From assembly GCA_037969115.1 (NCBI GenBank), contig JBBKWQ010000313.1:1-55321 (forward strand): 55,321 nt of DNA, given 5' to 3'. Each line of letters starts with the position of its first letter. Within the stretch, counting starts at the first letter, position 1. Position numbers and translations under genes: made by a program. Below are positions 1 to 7,383 of this stretch, piece after piece. The notes beneath the pieces were generated by a model that saw only the letters and a program-made list of their open reading frames with translations, had not been told where the DNA came from and did not search any database. The stretch is from JBBKWQ01 sp037969115 (GTDB lineage: Bacteria; Actinomycetota; Acidimicrobiia; Acidimicrobiales; Ilumatobacteraceae).

Positions 1-1
1 C

Positions 2-184
2 GGCTGCGGCTCGGGGGCCGCAAGGATCGGTGGCGACAACACGGGGCGTGGTTCCACCGGAGTTTCGGCCGGGCGATCGGGCGACGGGGCCGTGGACGAG
101 GCGAACACCGACCGCCAGACCAGCGGTCGTCGAGTCGGCTCGCCGTTCGACGACCCTCCCGATTCCGATGGCGACGGCGACTGA
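2..184 (+). CDS. C-terminal tail of a protein truncated by the window edge
   Basis: An open frame enters from the left edge and stops at TGA 182-184. It encodes about 60 residues rich in Gly, Ser, Asp and Arg, ending in an acidic DSDGDGD tail. The third codon positions are strongly G/C, as in genuine genes here, but no domain is visible. It reads as the disordered, hydrophilic end of a larger rightward gene. Product unknown; the call rests only on the open frame and codon bias, so it is tentative. Confidence 0.4.
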   Translation, partial: GCGSGAARIGGDNTGRGSTGVSAGRSGDGAVDEANTDRQTSGRRVGSPFDDPPDSDGDGD

Positions 185-278
185 CCCACACCACAGGTCT
201 ATCAACAGCGTCGAGGGTTCGCAGCCGAACGTGCCAGCGTTCACCGAATTCTCACCATTGGGCGGGAACGGCTGACGT

Positions 279-971
279 TCAGTTCATGGCGTTGCTGAAC
301 GTCGGCCACAGATGTGACGTGTCGTTGTAGCAACGGACGAACCATCGGTCGCTGTCGACCACGATGTGCGAGATCGAACAGTTCTCCGCTCCCGTGAATG
401 CGAATCCGCTGGCTCCGCTCGCCAGGTTCATGATCTGCCCGATGACGCCACCATGTACCACGGCCACCACCAACTCGCCGGGGTGGGTCTGAGCGATTCG
501 CTCGATGGCACCTCGTACGCGAGCAGCGAAGTCGACTGCCGGTTCGGCTCCCGGAATCAGATCCCACCGTTGATGCGCGATCACCTCGATGGCGATCGGA
601 TCACGATCGGCCATGCGCCGACGCATCTCGCCGCCCTCCCAGTCGCCCAGAAACATCTCACGGAGGTCGGGCTCGACCCGTGCGTGCTGGCGGAGCCGGG
701 CGAGCAGCGGGGCTGCAGTCTGATGGGTTCGTTGCAGGGTCGTCACGTACACCGCCGCGATCCGTTCACCGGTCGCCGCCAGTCGCTGTGCCGTCAACTC
801 CGCACTCCTGATGCCCTCGGGTGCGAGCGGGGGGTCGCCGTGCCCGTCGACCAGGGGAAACGACTCGCCGACGATGTGGGGCGCCGATTCGCCGTGGCGC
901 ACCAGCACGATCTCGCATGCTCCCGGTGGCGGGGAGAACCTGGTCTGGGGGAACGAACGCTGGGTCGACAC
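279..971 (-). CDS. Histidine phosphatase family protein (phosphoglycerate mutase-like)
   Basis: A 230-residue cytosolic protein of the histidine phosphatase superfamily, which moves or removes phosphoryl groups through a phospho-histidine. The RHGE motif (catalytic His26) follows a short N-terminal strand, an acidic segment ending GDWEGG supplies the proton-donor region, and the second catalytic His lies in VVAVVHGGVIG near residue 170. Length fits the single-domain CobC/GpmB-like group; the substrate cannot be told. The GTG start at 969-971 is preceded by TAGTTT with a 6-base gap, the pattern of a leaderless transcript. It is convergent with nothing and divergent from the DinB-like gene. Confidence 0.9.
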   Translation of the reverse strand: MSTQRSFPQTRFSPPPGACEIVLVRHGESAPHIVGESFPLVDGHGDPPLAPEGIRSAELTAQRLAATGERIAAVYVTTLQRTHQTAAPLLARLRQHARVEPDLREMFLGDWEGGEMRRRMADRDPIAIEVIAHQRWDLIPGAEPAVDFAARVRGAIERIAQTHPGELVVAVVHGGVIGQIMNLASGASGFAFTGAENCSISHIVVDSDRWFVRCYNDTSHLWPTFSNAMN

Positions 972-977
972 GGCCCG

Positions 978-983
978 AAACTA
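978..983 (-). promoter_or_regulatory. -10 box of a leaderless promoter (TAGTTT)
   Basis: TAGTTT on the minus strand, 6 bases before the GTG of the histidine phosphatase gene. A TANNNT hexamer at this distance places the transcript start at or next to the start codon. No clear -35 is visible. Confidence 0.5.
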
Positions 984-1028
984 CATCGGAGCGAGCCGCC
1001 GTCACCCGTGCTGTGGCAGGGTGAGACG

Positions 1029-1865
1029 ATGTTGCTGAATCCGAGGTACGGATCCGATCCGATCATCACGCTCGACGGTTCACCGGGCGCGATCGCCGAA
1101 CCGACGATTCGTCAGCGCCGCCGGCTCATGGCCGCACTTGCCGCGTTCACCGACGATCAGTGGGATTCGCCGAGCCGCTGCGACGGCTGGTCGAATCGTG
1201 ACGTGGTCGTTCATCTGGAGAGCACGAACGGCTTCTGGGCGTACTCGATTTCTTCCGGCCTACAGGGCGGACCCACGCGTCTGCTCGCCGCCTTCGATCC
1301 CGTCGCTTCGCCGGCTCAGCTGGTCGCCGACGCGGGGTCGATCAGCAAGGATGAGGTGTTCGACAAGTTCGTGGCGTCGACCGATTCACTCCTCGAGCTG
1401 TTGGCATCGCTCGACGGTGACGACTGGACGGCACTTGCCGAGGCGCCGCCCGGTCACATCAGCGTCAGTGCAGTCGCCCACCACGCCCTCTGGGATTCAT
1501 GGGTGCACGAGCGTGACATCCTGGTTCCGATCGGTATCGCACCGGACGAGGAAGCCGACGAGGTCGCCGCCAGCTTGCGATATGTCTCTGCACTGGCACC
1601 GGCGATCGCGGTCAACCGCAGCGCGGCCGATCATGGTGTGCTGGGTGTCGCAGTGACCGACCCCGATCTGTCGTTCTCCGTCGAGATCGGAGAACGGATC
1701 GTGGTGCGTGGCGACGGCGTTTCCGGCGACGCCCGACTCACCGGCGACGCCGTCGAACTCCTCGAAGAACTCAGCCTCCGTAAACCGTTCAGCCGCACGA
1801 TCCCCCCGGCGTGGTCGTGGATGATCGAAGGGCTGGCGCAGCGTTTCGACGCCGAACGCGATTGA
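1029..1865 (+). CDS. DinB-like / maleylpyruvate isomerase-family protein
   Basis: A 278-residue protein of the actinobacterial TIGR03083 / mycothiol-dependent DinB-like group: a metal-binding four-helix domain (about residues 30-175) with conserved histidines in DVVVHLES and in HHALWDSWVHERDI, then a C-terminal SCP2-like domain ending in an ELLEEL...PF pattern. Members bind a divalent metal and some are mycothiol-dependent isomerases or transferases; this substrate is unknown. The frame stays open for 660 bases upstream, but that part lies antisense to the phosphatase gene and is Arg-rich. ATG 1029 was chosen because the conserved fold starts there and AGGG lies just upstream. Confidence 0.87.
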   Translation: MLLNPRYGSDPIITLDGSPGAIAEPTIRQRRRLMAALAAFTDDQWDSPSRCDGWSNRDVVVHLESTNGFWAYSISSGLQGGPTRLLAAFDPVASPAQLVADAGSISKDEVFDKFVASTDSLLELLASLDGDDWTALAEAPPGHISVSAVAHHALWDSWVHERDILVPIGIAPDEEADEVAASLRYVSALAPAIAVNRSAADHGVLGVAVTDPDLSFSVEIGERIVVRGDGVSGDARLTGDAVELLEELSLRKPFSRTIPPAWSWMIEGLAQRFDAERD

Positions 1866-1881
1866 CACAGCTCCGCCCACA

Positions 1882-1910
1882 GCAATCCTGCGGATTGCAG
1901 CCAGATCTGG
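1882..1910. terminator. Hairpins between convergent genes, possible bidirectional terminator
   Basis: A perfect 7-base stem GCAATCC / GGATTGC with a 3-base loop (1882-1898) is followed at once by the self-complementary CCAGATCTGG (1901-1910). They fill the short gap between two converging genes. There is no T-run, so Rho-independent termination is not certain. Confidence 0.4.
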
Positions 1911-3017
1911 TCAGGCTTCGGCGACGAGGCAGTCGGCAAGACGGGTCAGACTCTCGATGTCGTGGACATCGACGTCGAGGAGCGGCAACTCGACCAGGGC
2001 GACGTCGCCGGCGAGATCGAAGAGGTCGGTAAGCTGCGCGCGTTCGGCCACCGCCAGCGAAGTCAGCTCTGCATGCCATGCAACGTGGTCGGCGAGCGGC
2101 CCGTCGCCGAGTTCGGCGAGCGCTCGTTGTTCGTCGCCCGTGAGCCCGTCGAGCGTGTCGGGCAGCGGGTGCACGAGGTTGGCCACGACACCGCCGAACG
2201 GGAACCGCCCGGAGCGCAGCGCTTCGATCAGATGTGCGGCCTCACCGATCGCTTCGGCACGTGGGCTCGACACCTCGACGAACGTGGCGGAGTTGGAACG
2301 CAGGAGCGCAGCAACCTCTTTCGCGCGTCGTCGCAGACCGGGTTCGATGTTCGCGAGCGATCGGAAGAACTCGATCACATCCTCCACGATCTGCGGTCCG
2401 GCGAGTCGGCGCACGGCCCAGAGGAAGACCGATGACGCCGCGTCGGTGATCTTGGCGAACGTCCGTTGACCGGCCGTGAGGGCTCGATACACCGGATGGT
2501 TCATGAAACGAAGGAGCCGATCGGGCGCCTCCAGAAGGTCGATGGCGTGCCGCGAAGGCGGCGTGTCGACGATGACGAGGTCCCACTCGCCGCTGGAGTG
2601 CAGTTCGTGCAGCCGCTCGATCGCCATGTATTCCTGCGCACCCGACAGCGAGCCCGAGATCGCCTGATACACCGGGTTCTTCAGGATCGCTTCTGCTTGC
2701 TCCTCGCCGCCTGCCTGCTCTCGGACCAGCCGGTCGAAGGTCGACTCGGCGTCGAGCATGACGGCCCACAACTCCCCGGGTGACGCGATTCCGCCGACTT
2801 CGACGTGGTGGGGCTCGTCGGCGGCAGCGCCCGCTTCGAGCCCGAGCGCATCGGCCAGGCGGCGCGCCGGGTCGACGGTCATCACCACCACGCGGCGGCC
2901 CAACCGCGCTCCCGCCAAACCCAACGCGGCCGCGGACGAGGTCTTTCCCACTCCCCCCGGCCCGCACGTGACCACGAGGTCGGCGGACTCGATCGCCGTG
3001 CGGAGCGATTGGGTCAC
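1911..3017 (-). CDS. ArsA/Get3-like ATPase, canonical P-loop subunit
   Basis: A 368-residue ATPase of the ArsA/Get3 (SIMIBI) class. It carries an intact deviant Walker A, GPGGVGKTSS (about residues 19-28), a switch-like VMTVDPARRLADALGL segment and a VIVDTPPSRHAIDLLEAP signature, all typical of the family. In eukaryotes and archaea such ATPases handle tail-anchored proteins or arsenite; actinobacteria carry adjacent pairs, such as Rv3679-Rv3680 of M. tuberculosis. Its start overlaps the stop of the upstream paralogue by ATGA (3014-3017), so the two are made together and probably form a heterodimer. No arsenite-binding Cys triad or arsB partner is seen, so an arsenic pump role is unlikely. Confidence 0.91.
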   Translation of the reverse strand: MTQSLRTAIESADLVVTCGPGGVGKTSSAAALGLAGARLGRRVVVMTVDPARRLADALGLEAGAAADEPHHVEVGGIASPGELWAVMLDAESTFDRLVREQAGGEEQAEAILKNPVYQAISGSLSGAQEYMAIERLHELHSSGEWDLVIVDTPPSRHAIDLLEAPDRLLRFMNHPVYRALTAGQRTFAKITDAASSVFLWAVRRLAGPQIVEDVIEFFRSLANIEPGLRRRAKEVAALLRSNSATFVEVSSPRAEAIGEAAHLIEALRSGRFPFGGVVANLVHPLPDTLDGLTGDEQRALAELGDGPLADHVAWHAELTSLAVAERAQLTDLFDLAGDVALVELPLLDVDVHDIESLTRLADCLVAEA

Positions 3018-3958
3018 CGGTCGCCCCCGATGAGGGCATCAGCCAGGATCGCCAGGTGAGCCGGTTCGAGGCAAGGTGTGGCGAGGCGCGGCAACGTGAT
3101 GAGCGGGAGGTCGAGAGCTTCGTCGAGCCGCGCGATCTGTGAGGACTGGCGGTCGAGGCGGGCCCGACCGAACCTGGCCGCCGACTCCAGCGCGCGCTTC
3201 GCCTCGGTCGACAGCTTCAACTTGTGCGAACGCGCCGCCATGGCCGGGGTTTTCATCAGTCCGGGACGATCGGGCCAACAACCGTTCACGATGAGCGGTA
3301 GGTGGGCGATGCCCATCGTGTCGATCTCGTGCGCCAGGTCGACGACTTCGTTCACCGGCGTCTCCTCGGGGAGCGTCACGAGCATGGTTCGACACCGATC
3401 CGGGTCACCGAGCATCTCCTCGACCTCGTCGGCCTGCTCGCGGACGGGTCCGGACTGCACCAGTTCGGACACCGCCGTTGCCGAGCGCAGGAACGGGGCG
3501 GCATGGCCGGCGGGCGGGGCATCGACCACGATCAGGTCGGCGTTGCGCTGCTTCTCCATTTCCTTGACCTTTCCCAGGACCAGCAAGTGCTCCAATCCCG
3601 GCGTCGCTGCGGCGATCATCGGAAGCGATGCCGCGGAGGCCGCTCGTCGCAGGAACGCCCCGATCCCCTTGATCTCGAGATAGTCACCGAACGCCTGATC
3701 GGCCGGAATCGTGCGTCCGCGGACCTGACCGGCTCCGTCGATGCGATGGAGCACGCGATCGGTGCTGTCGAGGTCGCCGCCCCCGAGCAGCCGGCCCATG
3801 CCGGGGCGCCCGTCGACGGCGACGAACAACACATCGGCACCTTCGCTCGCAGCCGCGGTCGCAACTGCGGCCGCGACCGTGCTCGAACCGACACCGCCCT
3901 TACCCGCCACGATGGCGACGTGCGTGCTCGTCAACCATCCTGGTTCGGCGCTCGACAT
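3014..3958 (-). CDS. ArsA/Get3-like ATPase paralogue with altered Walker A
   Basis: A 314-residue partner of the adjacent ArsA-like ATPase. The P-loop reads AGKGGVGSSTVAA: the signature lysine (Lys20) is kept but the Walker A lysine is Ser25. The VVDAPPAGHAAPFL element is conserved. The protein may therefore bind nucleotide poorly and act as the non-catalytic half of a heterodimer, an inference. The frame extends 35 codons upstream, but ATG 3958 fits best: it removes an overlap with the next gene, and TACCGT lies 8 bases before it. Upstream on the same strand are the YjbR-like and metallo-beta-lactamase genes. Confidence 0.88.
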   Translation of the reverse strand: MSSAEPGWLTSTHVAIVAGKGGVGSSTVAAAVATAAASEGADVLFVAVDGRPGMGRLLGGGDLDSTDRVLHRIDGAGQVRGRTIPADQAFGDYLEIKGIGAFLRRAASAASLPMIAAATPGLEHLLVLGKVKEMEKQRNADLIVVDAPPAGHAAPFLRSATAVSELVQSGPVREQADEVEEMLGDPDRCRTMLVTLPEETPVNEVVDLAHEIDTMGIAHLPLIVNGCWPDRPGLMKTPAMAARSHKLKLSTEAKRALESAARFGRARLDRQSSQIARLDEALDLPLITLPRLATPCLEPAHLAILADALIGGDR

Positions 3959-3966
3959 CGCCCGAC

Positions 3967-3972
3967 ACGGTA
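3967..3972 (-). promoter_or_regulatory. -10 box (TACCGT) before the ArsA-like pair
   Basis: TACCGT on the minus strand, 8 bases before ATG 3958. It matches TANNNT and supports the shorter start, with a leaderless or near-leaderless message for the two-gene ATPase operon. Confidence 0.4.
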
Positions 3973-4014
3973 ACGGCTGACATCGGGTCGCGGCAGCGAC
4001 ACCGTTGACGCCGA

Positions 4015-4368
4015 TCAGGTTTCGCCGACGAATGTGACGGCTTCCTCCATGAGCGCTCGCCAACGGTCGGCGTCACGCTCACGAACCAGCAGCCACTCCT
4101 TGAAAACGCGACCGGCGGGAGCGAACGACTCGCCCTCGCCGCGAGCAATCATGTCGCTGACTCGAACACGGGAAAGCTTCACGATGAGATCTCCGGTTCG
4201 ATGATCACAGGTAGAGAAAAAGTCGCCGTTGACGCGGAGGCACGGAAACCCCATCAACGTGCCTTCGTCCACGGCGTCCCTCGCCAAGAAGTCTTCAGCA
4301 AGGTCCCAATAGAAGTCCGTGTCTGCTGGCACCTTCGGTTCGCTCTCATCCGGCCGCAAGCGCGGCAA
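4015..4368 (-). CDS. Small MmcQ/YjbR-like protein
   Basis: A 117-residue soluble protein. The pattern GFPCLRVNGDFF, then LIVKLSRVRVSDMI, then FKEWLLV and a closing W-x-x-L-M-x-x-A helix resembles the MmcQ/YjbR and TfoX-N superfamily of small alpha/beta proteins, whose biochemical role is unclear. ATG 4368 overlaps the 3' end of the upstream gene by 23 bases; an in-frame GTG at 4332 would avoid the overlap and still keep the whole conserved part, so the start is uncertain. It sits between the lipoprotein hydrolase and the ArsA-like pair, all leftward. Confidence 0.75.
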   Translation of the reverse strand: MPRLRPDESEPKVPADTDFYWDLAEDFLARDAVDEGTLMGFPCLRVNGDFFSTCDHRTGDLIVKLSRVRVSDMIARGEGESFAPAGRVFKEWLLVRERDADRWRALMEEAVTFVGET

Positions 4369-5173
4369 CCAGGTCGGCTCCGCCGTCGACTACCGGCTCG
4401 CCGTGCCCGAAATAGATCGTGTGATAGTCGAAACCCGCGAGTACGCCCACGGAGGCGTCGGCCATTTCCATGTCGGGTGTGAATCGGCTGTTCGGACCCA
4501 CCACGCCACCGTTTTCACCGTTCAGCGCATCACCGGCGACGAGCACTCCCGCATCGCGGTCGAGCACCGATATGTGACCGGGAGTGTGGCCCGGTGTGGC
4601 GATCACGCTGAGACCGGCGATCTGTTCCCCATCGCCCACTCCCGTGATTCCGAGATCGCGGCCGATGGCGTCGACGTCGTCGATTCCGGCCCACAGCGCA
4701 GCCTGCGCGGCGGCCGCGGTCAGGGCCGGCAGGCTGCCGACGTGATCCGCGTGGCGATGCGTCAAGATCACGTCGGACACATCGGACCAGCCCGATCCGA
4801 GCTCTTCGAGCGTCTCGGCGATGGCCGTCTCGCTGCCCGCCGGACCGCTGTCGACGATCACCGCCTCACCCGCTCGCACCAACACGTACGCGGAAACGAA
4901 CCCGAGGTCAACCTGCTCCCATTGCCCCACCGGGGACGCAACGTCGAGCGTGGTCGTGCCCGAAACCGTCCCCGTGGTGCTCGCGGATTCGACGGTGGCG
5001 AATTCATCGTCGGTGTCATCGTCAGCAGCCTCGTCACCGGAGTCACCCGACGTACACCCGCCGAGAATCACGGCTGCCGCTGCCATGCCACCCAAGTCGA
5101 TCAGCAGTGCCCGACGAGATGTCGGCCCGGGCCGGAATCGGTGTCCCGCATGATCGTGCGCGCCCGGATGCAT
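4346..5173 (-). CDS. Metallo-beta-lactamase-fold lipoprotein, probable Tat substrate
   Basis: A 275-residue exported hydrolase. The N-terminus has a twin-arginine-like TSRRALLIDLGG followed by a hydrophobic stretch and the lipobox ILGGC (about residues 36-40), then an acidic linker of about 30 residues. The catalytic fold follows, with the zinc motif THRHADHVG, a further His in ATPGHTPGHISV, Asp in VAGDALNG, and a late FGHGEPV. Members hydrolyse varied esters, thioesters or lactones; the substrate is not predictable. It should be anchored outside the membrane. ATG 5173 is preceded by TACGGT with a 6-base gap. Confidence 0.88.
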   Translation of the reverse strand: MHPGAHDHAGHRFRPGPTSRRALLIDLGGMAAAAVILGGCTSGDSGDEAADDDTDDEFATVESASTTGTVSGTTTLDVASPVGQWEQVDLGFVSAYVLVRAGEAVIVDSGPAGSETAIAETLEELGSGWSDVSDVILTHRHADHVGSLPALTAAAAQAALWAGIDDVDAIGRDLGITGVGDGEQIAGLSVIATPGHTPGHISVLDRDAGVLVAGDALNGENGGVVGPNSRFTPDMEMADASVGVLAGFDYHTIYFGHGEPVVDGGADLVAALAAG

Positions 5174-5179
5174 GGTACG

Positions 5180-5185
5180 ACCGTA
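5180..5185 (-). promoter_or_regulatory. -10 box of a leaderless promoter (TACGGT)
   Basis: TACGGT on the minus strand, exactly 6 bases before the ATG of the Tat lipoprotein gene; fits the TANNNT leaderless pattern seen repeatedly in this window. Confidence 0.5.
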
Positions 5186-5247
5186 ATCCTGATCACTTCG
5201 TGGTGGAAGCGCGTCAGCCGTTGGCCAGAGCTGGCACCCTTGGGAAG

Positions 5248-6222
5248 ATGGGAGATGCCCGGCGATTCGTGATTCAACAACACGACGCCACCCGGCTGCA
5301 CTGGGACCTGCGACTCGAGCACGATGGCGTGCTCCGTTCGTGGGCGCTCCCGAGGGGCATCCCCTGGAGTCCCGACGAGAACCGGCTCGCGGTGGCGACC
5401 GAAGACCACTCGCTCGACTTCCTGGACTACGAAGGGGACGCGGCAGACGTCGGGTACGGCGCGGGCCGCATGACCAACTGGGACCGCGGCACCTACGAGG
5501 CGCACAAGATGGAAGCGGACAAGGTCGTGATCACCTTGTCCGGTACCCGCGCCAGCGGTAAGTACGCGCTGTTCTCGATGCGCGGCGGCCGCAACTGGCT
5601 GATCCATCGCATGGATCCACCGCACGACGATCGGCGCGTCTCCGTGCCGATCGGGGTTCGACCGATGAGAGGCGTCGACGGCGACCTCCCCGACACGGCC
5701 GATTGGGTGTACGAACGTCGCTGGAACGGCATTCGGACGATCGTCACGAACGACACGGGGCGGGTCGTCATCACAGACGATTCAGGCGACGACGTCTCGG
5801 TGAAATTCCCAGAGGTCCGACGGATCGCACGCGCACTCGGGCACCTCGAGGTGATCCTCGACGGCGTCGTCGTGCCCATCGATCCGTCCGGAACGACACG
5901 CTCCGACCGACGGGGGCTCGACCGGCGGATGCGGATCACCAGCGACAGTGGGGCTCGCAATGCGTCGCGCACCGCTCCGGTGGTGTTCATGGCAACCGAC
6001 ATCATCTGGCTCGAAGGCCGCCCGCTCGCTGCGCAGCCGTGGGAGCTCAGGCGCCGTCAACTCGACGACCTCCGCCTCGACGGGCCCGGATGGAAGACCT
6101 CACCGATACTGACGCTCATCGAGGCACTCGAGATGCGAGCGGCGATCATCGCGAAGCGGCGCGATTCGGTTTATCGCATCGGCGCGGTCTCTCCCGACTG
6201 GATCTCGTCAGTGCCAACCTGA
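5248..6222 (+). CDS. LigD-type 3'-phosphoesterase fused to a degenerate ligase domain
   Basis: A 324-residue two-domain protein. Residues 1-125 match the LigD phosphoesterase module, which trims 3'-ribonucleotides and 3'-phosphates at DNA breaks: His12, His18, Asp20, Arg22 and His54 have the spacing of H42, H48, D50, R52 and H84 in P. aeruginosa LigD; the position of Tyr88 is Phe58. Residues 138-300 align with the ATP-dependent ligase domain, but motif I is ERRWNGIR, so the adenylated Lys is Arg158, and motif III reads LDGVVV in place of LDGE. No OB fold follows. It should process ends but not ligate. ATG 5248 follows GGGAAG; the longer frame runs antisense to the neighbour. Its last 52 bases overlap the convergent dioxygenase gene. 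Confidence 0.86.
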   Translation: MGDARRFVIQQHDATRLHWDLRLEHDGVLRSWALPRGIPWSPDENRLAVATEDHSLDFLDYEGDAADVGYGAGRMTNWDRGTYEAHKMEADKVVITLSGTRASGKYALFSMRGGRNWLIHRMDPPHDDRRVSVPIGVRPMRGVDGDLPDTADWVYERRWNGIRTIVTNDTGRVVITDDSGDDVSVKFPEVRRIARALGHLEVILDGVVVPIDPSGTTRSDRRGLDRRMRITSDSGARNASRTAPVVFMATDIIWLEGRPLAAQPWELRRRQLDDLRLDGPGWKTSPILTLIEALEMRAAIIAKRRDSVYRIGAVSPDWISSVPT

Positions 6223-7361
6223 TCGGACGATGCCGAGCCGACCGAGCGGCGGAGCGTGCGAATCCGGCTGCGCAGGTCATCGATGTCGATGTAGCTGCCG
6301 AGCATGTGACGTCGCCCGCCGGCTCCGAGATCGAACGCCTCCCGGCCGTGCAGCACCCTGTGATTGTCGAGCACGAGCAACTCGCCCGGGGCGAGCCTGA
6401 TCGACAGTTGGTATCCGGGGTCGTTCAGCATCGTGGTCCAGCGGTGAATGGCGCCATACGTGCGGGTGAACACGTTCGGGTCCGGGGCGAGCGGACCCTG
6501 AAGTCCCGGAGCGTGACGGATCACGCCGTAGCTCCCGTCGCGTCGCAGCCCGAGAATCGGGCCGGACCAACGCAGGTCGTACTGGCCGTCGACGTACGAG
6601 TAGGAGACGTTCTCCTCGGTCAGCGTGCACCACACCTCGGGAGCATCGGCCCGGAGCTGTTCGGCGACGCGATAGCCGTCGACGAGCGTGGATGCCCCGC
6701 CCGGCGCATCGGAGACGTCGCACAACAGGAACTGCAGTCCCGGTGGAGTTTCGCGGTACGGCAAGTCGGTATGCGCGCTGAGGCCACGAGCGCTGTACAC
6801 AGCATTCTTGGGCATCACCGTCGCCTCGATCTCCCAATCGGTCCCGTAATTCGAGGCGCGAATCGGTCCGATCGAGCTCGCGAGCGCAGCAAGCGCCTCC
6901 CGGCTGCGCGGCACGTTCGTGACGATCGCGAATCCGAGATCGTCGATCGTCTCGAGCCATCGCAGCTCGCCGCGTTCGCTCCCGATGATGTCAACGTGAT
7001 CGAACATCGGGATGTCGTCGGTCCGTTCCGCCGCCCACACCGTTCGGCCGCGCGTCCGTTCCGACGAAGGCGACTCGACTGCCAGTCGACCGCGCAGGAA
7101 GTCGCCCGTGATGTCGCTCTGGTGATCGTCGGGCCAGTCGAGCCGCAGGACCGTTCCGTGCTCGACCAACGAAGCGGACCGGACGACGAGATCGGTCGGA
7201 ATCGTCATCGCCTCGGCCACTCGGCGCAGCGACCCGGGGATACGGCACTGCGCGCAGCGACACGCGTCACGCAGCCAGATCGGGTGGAATCGACCGATCT
7301 CGCCGTCGTCGAACATCAACACGACGGCATCCCGATCGACCACCACTGCTTCGAGCCTCAC
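6171..7361 (-). CDS. Gamma-butyrobetaine hydroxylase-like Fe(II)/2-oxoglutarate dioxygenase
   Basis: A 396-residue cytosolic dioxygenase with the two-part build of gamma-butyrobetaine and trimethyllysine hydroxylases. The N-terminal DUF971-like domain has a complete zinc site: Cys34-x-Cys36-x2-Cys39 and His80 in WPDDHQS. The TauD/TfdA domain carries the iron triad: His and Asp in SAHTDLPY and the distal His in NHRVLHGREAF, with the 2-oxoglutarate Arg in GGRRHMLGSYID. These enzymes hydroxylate trimethylammonium substrates on the way to carnitine. The gene follows the phosphoesterase-propeller gene by 22 bases and closes the peptide-transporter operon, so its substrate may be imported by it; this is inferred. 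Its 3' end overlaps the convergent phosphoesterase gene. Confidence 0.9.
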   Translation of the reverse strand: MRLEAVVVDRDAVVLMFDDGEIGRFHPIWLRDACRCAQCRIPGSLRRVAEAMTIPTDLVVRSASLVEHGTVLRLDWPDDHQSDITGDFLRGRLAVESPSSERTRGRTVWAAERTDDIPMFDHVDIIGSERGELRWLETIDDLGFAIVTNVPRSREALAALASSIGPIRASNYGTDWEIEATVMPKNAVYSARGLSAHTDLPYRETPPGLQFLLCDVSDAPGGASTLVDGYRVAEQLRADAPEVWCTLTEENVSYSYVDGQYDLRWSGPILGLRRDGSYGVIRHAPGLQGPLAPDPNVFTRTYGAIHRWTTMLNDPGYQLSIRLAPGELLVLDNHRVLHGREAFDLGAGGRRHMLGSYIDIDDLRSRIRTLRRSVGSASSDQVGTDEIQSGETAPMR

Positions 7362-7383
7362 GGCCGCATCATGCTCGTCGAGT

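Noticed and set aside
366..1028. N-terminal extension of the DinB-like gene
   Set aside because: The extra 221 codons are antisense to the histidine phosphatase and do not resemble the family; ATG 1029 gives the normal length.
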